NCBI RefSeq assembly: GCF_020850895.1
Contig: NZ_JADZDS010000081.1
Location: 1 to 38,712 of the forward strand
Source: Thermomonas sp.
GTDB taxonomy: Bacteria; Pseudomonadota; Gammaproteobacteria; Xanthomonadales; Xanthomonadaceae
Length of the DNA: 38,712 nt
Direction: 5' to 3'
This document shows positions 33,455 through 38,712 of this stretch, one piece after another. Each line of letters begins with the position of its first letter. Positions within the stretch are counted from its first letter, which is position 1. The notes under the pieces were generated by a model that made no database searches, was not told the DNA's origin, and saw nothing but the letters and a program-made list of their open reading frames with translations. The position numbers were made by a program, and so were the translations under genes.

Positions 33455-33966
33455 CAGAGAATCTCGTCCAGTTCGGCCTGCACCGCGCGCGCTCGGTCGA
33501 TGACCCTCGCCAGCAACACCAGCGCCGCGCCGACCACGCCCAGCACGATCCCGGACAAGTCGAAATAGGCGTAGCCGCCCTGTCCGCCTTCGATCCAGCG
33601 CGACAGGTTGGTGATCGCGAACACGCTGAGCAAGGCACCGATCAGCACGCCGATGCCGATCTGGCGCAACGCCCGACCCAAGGTGGCGTGGAACAGGCGG
33701 CCCACGGCGAGATCCGCCAGCGCACGCTGCACCGCCCACAACGCCCACAGATAGCCCAGCCCCGGCAGCAGGCGCACCAGCCGCAACAACAGCAGTGTTC
33801 CGTCATCGGTGCTCGCGGCTGAAGGTCGCCACGGCAAGCCGCTCGCGCCCAACGCCAGCAGCAGGAACAAGCCGGCGAACACCACCAGGGTGGCCACGCG
33901 CAGCAGGCGGCACTGGTGACGGAAACGGGCGTGGTCAGGTGCGGGCATGGGCGGGAATCCGGGCAT
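33454..33966 (-). CDS. DUF2975 family membrane protein
   Basis: This 170-residue inner-membrane protein has four hydrophobic segments: near residues 22-43, 63-82, 100-120 and 138-158. It matches DUF2975 in size, topology and pairing with a downstream XRE gene. The ATG at 33966 is used; the ATG at 33948 is equally possible, as neither has a strong ribosome site. The gene begins 15 bases from structured repeat copy C and points away from the ABC operon at 34212. Its promoter must therefore lie within or beyond the repeat. Confidence 0.82.
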   Translation of the reverse strand: MPGFPPMPAPDHARFRHQCRLLRVATLVVFAGLFLLLALGASGLPWRPSAASTDDGTLLLLRLVRLLPGLGYLWALWAVQRALADLAVGRLFHATLGRALRQIGIGVLIGALLSVFAITNLSRWIEGGQGGYAYFDLSGIVLGVVGAALVLLARVIDRARAVQAELDEIL

Positions 33967-33980
33967 GAATCTCGGGCTGC

Positions 33981-34132
33981 GCTGAACAAGTCCATCCAGG
34001 ACTTGTCAGCGCGCGCACCGTCCGGCACATGTCCGGACGGCGCTCTCGGGAATCAATCACTTGGGTGACTGGTTCCCGGCCGATCGTCCATGGTCGGCAG
34101 GCAACGCCTAATAAATCAACGTTGCCCTAGGC
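33981..34132 (-). repeat. Structured ~155-bp repeat, copy C (inverted)
   Basis: This third copy is on the opposite strand, more diverged, and lies between the XRE/DUF2975 unit and the ABC operon. Read on the minus strand it keeps all the helices of copies A and B. Changes come in pairs: G-C to A-T at pair 5 of the 14-bp helix, G-C to C-G in the third helix, and GCATGC to ACATGT in its loop. It also has a clear outer stem GGCAACG/CGTTGCC. Confidence 0.82.
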
Positions 34133-34135
34133 TGG

Positions 34136-34158
34136 AAATTTAATCTTGACTTAAATTT
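34136..34158. promoter_or_regulatory. AT-rich palindrome upstream of the ABC operon
   Basis: A perfect 8-bp inverted repeat, AAATTTAA-N7-TTAAATTT, lies directly beside repeat copy C and 54 bases before the ABC ATPase start. Its AT content contrasts with the GC-rich window. It is a good candidate binding site for the adjacent XRE-type regulator, though this is inferred. Confidence 0.55.
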
Positions 34159-34198
34159 TTCATTCGAGCAAACTTTATCTATTACTTAAATTTTCATT
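34149..34198 (+). promoter_or_regulatory. Direct repeats in the ABC operon control region
   Basis: ACTTAAATTTTTCATT (34149-34164) and ACTTAAATTTTCATT (34184-34198) are direct repeats 35 bases apart. TTGACT at 34146-34151 could serve as a -35 box, but no -10 is at ideal spacing. The region most likely carries the promoter and regulator sites of the ABC genes. Confidence 0.55.
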
Positions 34199-34211
34199 AC
34201 GGATAAAGCCC

Positions 34212-35135
34212 ATGCCCCTCGCCATCGAAACCCAGGGACTGACCCGCCGCTTCGGCGAGCGCATCGCTGTCGATGCCGTCGATCTGCGCGTCCCCGAGCG
34301 CAGCGTCTATGGCTTTCTCGGCCGCAACGGTGCCGGCAAGACCACCACCATCAAGCTGCTGCTGGGCCTGCTCAGGCCCGATGCCGGGCTGGCGCGGATC
34401 GTCGGGATCGATGTCGCAAAGGATCGCCTTGCGGCCGCCCGCAATGTCGGTGCACTGCTGGAAGCGCAGGGCTTCTATCCGAATTTGAGCGGCCGCGAAA
34501 ACCTCGATCTCTGCCGTCGCCTGCTCGGCCTGCCCGCCAGCGAGCCCGAGCGCGTGCTGGACGTGGTCGAGATGCGCGCACATGCGCTACGCAAGGTGGC
34601 CGATTATTCGCTGGGCATGCGCCAGCGCCTTGGCATCGCCCGCGCGCTGTTGGGGAACCCGCCGGTGCTGGTGCTGGACGAGCCGACCAATGGGCTGGAT
34701 CCGGAGGGCATTGCCGACATGCGTCGCTTCCTGCGCGACCTGCCCGAGCAGGCCAATGCCACCGTGCTGGTGTCCAGCCACCTGCTCGGCGAGATCGAAC
34801 AGGTGGCCACCCATATCGGTGTCCTCAGCCACGGCAAGCTCATGTTGCAAGGCGCGCTGGAGGACCTCAAGGCCGGGCTGGGCGCCGCGCTGGAGATCGG
34901 TACCGATGCGCCGACGCAGGCCGCGGCCGTCCTGCATGCGCAGGGGTTCGAGGCGACGCAGCACGCGGCCGGGCTGGTCGTGCGACTTGCCGCCAATGCG
35001 CAGGAACAGGACGCCGCTGCGCACATCAATCGGATGTTGTGCGAAGCCGGCGTGCGCGTGCACGCCCTCGTCCCGCAACGCCGCTCGCTGGAAACCCTCT
35101 ATCACCAGGCCGCTCAATCCGCGGCCCTGTCCTGA
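34212..35135 (+). CDS. ABC transporter ATP-binding protein (BcrA/CcmA-like)
   Basis: This 307-residue ATPase of an ABC-2 type exporter has Walker A GRNGAGKTT at residues 37-45, signature YSLGMRQRLGIARAL and Walker B VLVLDEPTNGLDPEG, then the switch His in VLVSSH. After the nucleotide-binding domain, a C-terminal domain of about 80 residues resembles those of bacitracin or lantibiotic immunity ATPases. The permease follows 14 bases after its stop. The gene is preceded by the AT-rich operator-like region. The substrate is unknown; antibiotic peptide resistance is a family-based guess. Confidence 0.94.
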   Translation: MPLAIETQGLTRRFGERIAVDAVDLRVPERSVYGFLGRNGAGKTTTIKLLLGLLRPDAGLARIVGIDVAKDRLAAARNVGALLEAQGFYPNLSGRENLDLCRRLLGLPASEPERVLDVVEMRAHALRKVADYSLGMRQRLGIARALLGNPPVLVLDEPTNGLDPEGIADMRRFLRDLPEQANATVLVSSHLLGEIEQVATHIGVLSHGKLMLQGALEDLKAGLGAALEIGTDAPTQAAAVLHAQGFEATQHAAGLVVRLAANAQEQDAAAHINRMLCEAGVRVHALVPQRRSLETLYHQAAQSAALS

Positions 35136-35149
35136 AAGGCACGCCCACC

Positions 35150-35902
35150 ATGTCGAACCATCAGGCACCTCGTTTCGCCACCGTGCTGGCAGTCGAGCTG
35201 TACAAGCTGCGCCGTTCGCTGGCCCTGTTGCTGGTCGTCGTCGCGCCCTTGCTGATCGCGGTGTTCGCGTTCTTCAACCTGCTGCGCACGAACAAGCCGA
35301 TGGCGTGGGATCTCTGGCTGACGTCCTCGGCCGCCATCTGGGCCTTCTTCATGTTGCCGATGAGCGTGACCGCGCTGACCGCCCTGCTGGCGCAGACCGA
35401 GCACGGTCCGCGTAGCTGGGACACTCTGCGCGCGCTGCCGCTGCCGCGTTGGCATCTGTACGCCGCCAAGGCGGTGTGCGCACTCGCACTGGTCGTGGCA
35501 ATGAGCCTGCTACTGGCGAGCCTGACACCGTTGGCGGTATTCACCGCAGGCCTGATCAAGCCGGTGGCGGCGGCGACCGCTACGCCGGATGTCCATGCAT
35601 TCCTGCTCTTGCTCGGCCGCATCTTCCTTGCCGCGTGGCTACTGGTCGCGGTGCAGCTGTGGGTGGCGCTGCGTCAGGCCAGTTTCGTGCCGGCGCTGGC
35701 ACTGGGCATCGGCGGTACCTTTTTTGCGGTGGTCGCCACCTCGGCCAAGGCCGGACTGGCGCTGCCCTGGCAGATTCCGGTGAATCAGTTGGCCAGCGAC
35801 CCCGCGCGCGCCGACATCGCCCTGCTGCTGGGGTTTGTCGGCGGCCTGGTCGTGTTCGCGTTGATGCTGTGGCGGATGGACAAACGCGAAGTGCTGGACT
35901 GA
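35150..35902 (+). CDS. ABC-2 type transporter permease
   Basis: This 250-residue inner-membrane protein is the partner of the preceding ATPase. It begins with the short cytosolic helix typical of this type (FATVLAVELYKLRRSLALLL). Six hydrophobic segments follow, near residues 25-45, 62-85, 105-135, 145-175, 180-200 and 222-242. The ATG at 35150 is used because the longer frame overlaps the ATPase. Its stop is 10 bases from the convergent M14 gene's stop, with no visible terminator. Confidence 0.92.
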   Translation: MSNHQAPRFATVLAVELYKLRRSLALLLVVVAPLLIAVFAFFNLLRTNKPMAWDLWLTSSAAIWAFFMLPMSVTALTALLAQTEHGPRSWDTLRALPLPRWHLYAAKAVCALALVVAMSLLLASLTPLAVFTAGLIKPVAAATATPDVHAFLLLLGRIFLAAWLLVAVQLWVALRQASFVPALALGIGGTFFAVVATSAKAGLALPWQIPVNQLASDPARADIALLLGFVGGLVVFALMLWRMDKREVLD

Positions 35903-35912
35903 AAGCGCGCTC

Positions 35913-36839
35913 TTATCCTGCGTTCGCCAGCGCGTAATCCAACCCCGCGCACACCGCCGTCGCCTGCGCGTCATTGCACTGCTGCGGGCTGGCGCGCGGG
36001 CTGTCGGGGTAGACCTCGGTGGTGGTGGTGTAGCGCGCGCCAGTGGTACCCGCGCACAACCCCAGCTTCGCCAACGCATAGCGGATCACGCCTTCTGCCA
36101 CCACCGGCGAACCAATGAGGGTGCCGTCCATGTCCGACATCGCGATGTGGGTGACCTTGGCCACCGCCTGGATGATCGCCTCCTGGAACGCCGGTTGCGG
36201 GTCTTCGCTGTTGTCGACCAGATAGAAGCCATCGGGGATGCTGCCGGGCGTATGCGGCTTGCCATCGCGCGCGGCCAGTGCCGGGCGGAATTCGGATTCG
36301 TCGCTGTCGGTGGTTTCGTGCAGGTCGATGTGCATCAGCACGCGGCCATGCAGCGGCCGCGCCATTGCCCACAGCGCCGCAGACTCCGGCGCCGGACTGT
36401 CAGCGTGGAAACAGCGGTTCGGATCGAGTGCCAGCGGGTTCCAGCGTTGGATACGTTCATAACCCCAAGGCGAAACGCATGGCGCCACCAGCAGGTTGAC
36501 GCGCCCGGCATAGGCCTCGGCGTGGCGTTCAAGGAACTGCAGCGCGCCATGCACGCCACTGGTCTCGTAGCCATGCACGCCGCCAGTCACCAGCGCGATC
36601 GGAAGCGAGTCATCCCAAGTGCGGCTGCGCACGGCAAACAGGGGATAGCGACCGTCGGAGCCGTAGTCGAGTTCGCCGTACTGCTCGACATCGAAACGCG
36701 AGCGCAAGCCTTCGATGCGGACGACCACTTCGTCCTGGTAGCTGCGCCGCTTGGTCTGCAGCGCGCGCCACTGGCGCTTCTCATCCTCGCCCCAAGCTTG
36801 GCCCGGGGTGCCGATGGCGTGGAACGGTGCTGACGACAT
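35913..36839 (-). CDS. M14 family zinc carboxypeptidase
   Basis: This 308-residue M14 metallocarboxypeptidase has zinc ligands His89 and Glu92 in GGVHGYET and a third His in LMHIDLHET. The probable catalytic Glu is in TTTTEVYPDSP near the C-terminus. There is no signal peptide, so it should be cytosolic. I start at MSSAPFHAIG (36839), which has AGGA seven bases upstream, rather than 13 codons earlier. The compact size and motif spacing suggest a peptide- or amino-acid-conjugate hydrolase related to succinylglutamate desuccinylase-like enzymes; the substrate is unknown. Confidence 0.9.
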   Translation of the reverse strand: MSSAPFHAIGTPGQAWGEDEKRQWRALQTKRRSYQDEVVVRIEGLRSRFDVEQYGELDYGSDGRYPLFAVRSRTWDDSLPIALVTGGVHGYETSGVHGALQFLERHAEAYAGRVNLLVAPCVSPWGYERIQRWNPLALDPNRCFHADSPAPESAALWAMARPLHGRVLMHIDLHETTDSDESEFRPALAARDGKPHTPGSIPDGFYLVDNSEDPQPAFQEAIIQAVAKVTHIAMSDMDGTLIGSPVVAEGVIRYALAKLGLCAGTTGARYTTTTEVYPDSPRASPQQCNDAQATAVCAGLDYALANAG

Positions 36840-36952
36840 GCCTGCTTCCTGACGATTGCGAACCTGCAACTCTAGCACCGCAATGCGGCCTGACGACTCC
36901 GCACTGTGCGGGTGTGCGTCACGGATTCAGCACGAGCCGACACCACATCCCA

Positions 36953-36968
36953 CCCGCCGACCGGCGGG
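36953..36968 (-). terminator. Possible terminator after the 81-residue hypothetical gene
   Basis: A compact hairpin CCCGCC-GACC-GGCGGG starts eight bases beyond the minus-strand stop at 36977. No T-run follows, so the assignment is weak. Confidence 0.35.
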
Positions 36969-36976
36969 CATCGGCA

Positions 36977-37222
36977 TCAATCGCGGATCACCAGCGCCGC
37001 GGCTTCGTTCAACGTGCCGTCCGCTTCGAGGACGGCGTACTTCTTCCGGTCCGGGTCGAACACCACCGGGATCAAAGGCTGGAACATGGGGTGGCGGATG
37101 AACTTCAGCTCCCAACCGAACTTCTCGAGGCTCGCCAGCGTCAACCGCTGCGCCTCGTTGAGCTCACGCTGCAATTCGCGCGAGGAGTGCGTTTCGCCGG
37201 TACGATGTTCCTTGTCGGCCAT
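36977..37222 (-). CDS. Conserved hypothetical protein, 81 residues
   Basis: This small soluble protein starts with a charged helix (SSRELQRELNEAQRLTLASLEKFGWELKFIRHP). A compact beta-like part follows (PVVFDPDRKKYAVLEADGTL, then LVIRD). Similar short proteins with FGWELKFIR and a YAVLE-like strand are, as I recall, common in gammaproteobacteria; no function is known to me. The ATG at 37222 is preceded by GGGATG. The in-frame extension upstream looks unlike coding sequence and is left out. Confidence 0.78.
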   Translation of the reverse strand: MADKEHRTGETHSSRELQRELNEAQRLTLASLEKFGWELKFIRHPMFQPLIPVVFDPDRKKYAVLEADGTLNEAAALVIRD

Positions 37223-37377
37223 GTGACCATCCCCGTTCGCGTGACTGGCGGCAGTCGGGCACCTTGCCATTCGGGCGAAGGGTACACGATGCGACGCGGC
37301 GGGCAACGGGCCTCGCCCGGAAAAGCAAACGTGGCCATCCACACCGGCAATCTCAATCTGCCTGGATCGCGCGGGGT

Positions 37378-37611
37378 TCAGCCGCTGCATTCACCGCAGC
37401 AATTGGAGGCTTGCTGTTCCACCACGATCGGCGGGTAGCCGACCTGGGCCAGGGCCAGGCGCAGCTCCTCGCCATCCATCCAGACCGTGGCCCGCAGGCT
37501 GCCATCACGCGGATCACGATCAACGATCGCCGCCGGATCGGCTTGCTGCAGTGCATCGGTGATGACTGCCAAGTCCGGCACGTCGGTTGCCAGCCTGATG
37601 CGATATTCCAT
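37378..37611 (-). CDS. Small HMA-like protein with Cys-rich C-terminus
   Basis: This 77-residue protein has a sequence pattern suggesting the ferredoxin-like heavy-metal-associated fold: YRIRLATDVPDLAVITDALQ, then DPAAIVDRDPRDGSLRATV, then ELRLALAQVGYPP. The usual N-terminal metal-binding CxxC is absent; instead the protein ends with a CCGECSG tail. Metal binding through that tail is possible but unproven. I start at MEYRIRL (37611). It lies 93 bases downstream of the cytochrome b561 gene on the same strand. Confidence 0.75.
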   Translation of the reverse strand: MEYRIRLATDVPDLAVITDALQQADPAAIVDRDPRDGSLRATVWMDGEELRLALAQVGYPPIVVEQQASNCCGECSG

Positions 37612-37704
37612 TGGATCCACCGCTTTGGTCTGCGTTGTCGCGTATGGCTCGCATGCTGCGCTTATGGGCGTCAACCCTGCGTGATTCCGATCAGGCCAAG
37701 ACGA

Positions 37705-38253
37705 TCAAAGCATGCGCTCCAACACGTTGTCGCGCTTGATCCAGTGGTGCCAGAGCGCGGCCAGCACGTGCAGGCCGATCACCCAGTAGAAAACGGTTCC
37801 GATCGTCCCGTGGATGTCTTCGAGCTGGTGGCCGAAATCCTTGTCCACCGTCACCGGCACGGGCAAGGCGATCTGGGTGAACGGAATAAAGACTTGTTTG
37901 CCCTCGTAGGCCGCGGTCAGGCAGCCCAGGATCGGCATCACGATGAAAAAAGCGTACAGGGACAGATGGATGAGCTTGGACAAGGCCGCAGTGAACTTGT
38001 CCAGCGGTGGCACGATCGGCGGTGTGCCGCCGCGTGCACGCCCGGCAAGACGCAGCCAGACCAGCAGGAGGACCGCGATGCCGGCCCAATAGTGCCCCTG
38101 CATCATCGCACTGCGCGGCGCACTGCCGCGCGGGAACGACCCGTGAAACTCGACCAGGACATAGACCGCCACGATCAAAAGCGCCATCCACCAATGCAGC
38201 CGGCGAACCACGGCGACATAACGCGGACGGGTCAGAATATTGACGGTTTCCAT
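37705..38253 (-). CDS. Cytochrome b561
   Basis: This 182-residue inner-membrane dihaem cytochrome of the CybB/b561 type is thought to pass electrons from ubiquinol. Four membrane helices carry the expected histidines: His19 in RRLHWWMALL, His54 in QGHYWAG, and the pair of histidine-bearing segments LIHLSLYAFF and VIGLHVLAALWHHW. The ATG at 38253 gives a short cytosolic N-terminus. It lies downstream of the acyltransferase gene with a gap of about 100 bases. Confidence 0.94.
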   Translation of the reverse strand: METVNILTRPRYVAVVRRLHWWMALLIVAVYVLVEFHGSFPRGSAPRSAMMQGHYWAGIAVLLLVWLRLAGRARGGTPPIVPPLDKFTAALSKLIHLSLYAFFIVMPILGCLTAAYEGKQVFIPFTQIALPVPVTVDKDFGHQLEDIHGTIGTVFYWVIGLHVLAALWHHWIKRDNVLERML

Positions 38254-38355
38254 GGACCCCTCGGAAAGTACGGGAGCGCCAGAAGCGCGCCTCGATGCGC
38301 AAGCGACACACGGTGGACCCGCGAAGTCTACATGTGCGTGGTTGCGTCTGCTTGG

Positions 38356-38712
38356 TCAGGGACCCGTGGGGCCCAACATCAGGTCCAAGTCGGCATCCTT
38401 TTCCAACCACAGCCCGTTCATCCAGTGCTGGAAGCGAACTCGGAACTCGCGGTCATTCTGGTAGTCGCCGCCGGCCAGCTCGGCCGGGATCGGCCGCTGC
38501 CGCACCTGCGCCCGCACCTCCGGCACGCGGTTGGCCAACAGATCGAACAGCGAGGGCACGCCGCCCGGATAGGCGATGCTGACATCGAGGATCGAATGCA
38601 GGCCCTGCCCCATCGCGTCCAGTACGAACGCAACCCCGCCGGACTTGGGCTTGAGCAGGTGCCGGTAGGGTGAAGTTTGGCGGCCGTGCTTTTCCGCCGT
38701 GAAGCGGGTGCC
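38356..38712 (-). CDS. Acyltransferase, 1-acylglycerol-3-phosphate type (YihG-like), 3' part (partial)
   Basis: The last 118 residues of a PlsC-family acyltransferase run off the window edge. The visible start contains GTRFT, KHGRQTSPY, LLKPKSGGVAF and DAMG, matching the acceptor-binding motif EGTRFT and following block of lysophosphatidate acyltransferases, especially YihG. The end has DVSIAYPGG and IPAELAGGDYQND, then a short C-terminal helix. The enzyme acylates lysophospholipid at the inner membrane. Confidence 0.88.
   Translation of the reverse strand, partial: GTRFTAEKHGRQTSPYRHLLKPKSGGVAFVLDAMGQGLHSILDVSIAYPGGVPSLFDLLANRVPEVRAQVRQRPIPAELAGGDYQNDREFRVRFQHWMNGLWLEKDADLDLMLGPTGP

Noticed and set aside
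37264-38673. A 469-codon plus-strand frame at the window end
   Set aside because: It runs opposite cytochrome b561, the HMA-like gene and the acyltransferase, all of which have clear motifs on the minus strand.

Overview
The window is GC-rich bacterial chromosome. Its gene content fits a gammaproteobacterium of the order Lysobacterales (Xanthomonadales). Supporting signs are the ugd-slyX-DUF2058 run, a YtrA-type GntR/ABC operon followed by a YggN-like lipoprotein, the serC-pheA-hisC-aroA block, and clustered palindromic repeats of the kind common in that order. The genus cannot be named from sequence alone. No rRNA, tRNA, CRISPR array, transposase or phage gene was seen.

Layout. 1-1785 is the 3' part of metH. 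2016-4215 (minus strand) is ugd-slyX-DUF2058. 4413-6264 (minus) holds two tandem FKBP-type prolyl isomerases. 6450-9701 (plus) is a GntR/YtrA-type operon: a small leader ORF, the regulator, an ABC ATPase, a permease and a lipoprotein. 9988-14708 (minus) is serC-pheA-hisC-aroA, with overlapping genes, for serine, phenylalanine and chorismate-pathway synthesis. 15074-24200 looks like a carbon/lipid storage neighbourhood: a PHA-system protein, an FHA protein, a patatin-like lipase, a PhaF-type phasin, a membrane Mrr-like protein, a helical-repeat protein, a second phasin-like basic protein, a TetR regulator, an acyl-CoA-binding protein, and a two-domain fatty acyl-CoA reductase resembling the alcohol-forming Marinobacter enzyme. 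24201-24700 is a convergent gap packed with tandem and inverted repeats. 24701-33118 carries secreted or periplasmic hydrolases (M1, M13 and DUF885 metallopeptidases), a secreted protein with 27-residue tandem repeats, a DksA/TraR zinc-finger protein and an exported peroxiredoxin. 33218-35902 is an XRE/DUF2975 pair facing away from a two-gene ABC exporter, separated by a structured repeat and an AT-rich control region. 35913-38712 (minus) has an M14 peptidase, two small proteins, a cytochrome b561 and the 3' end of an acyltransferase.

The most unusual signals are as follows. (1) There are three copies of a roughly 155-bp intergenic element (14916-15075, 15469-15624, and 33981-34132 inverted). 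It can fold into four successive helices, and paired substitutions between copies preserve the pairing. (2) Two unrelated palindromic repeat families are inserted in frame in metH and pheA. (3) The acyl-CoA reductase/ACBP/TetR unit lies beside phasins and a patatin lipase, which suggests a wax-ester or mixed storage-granule locus. (4) The AT-rich operator-like region precedes the second ABC operon.
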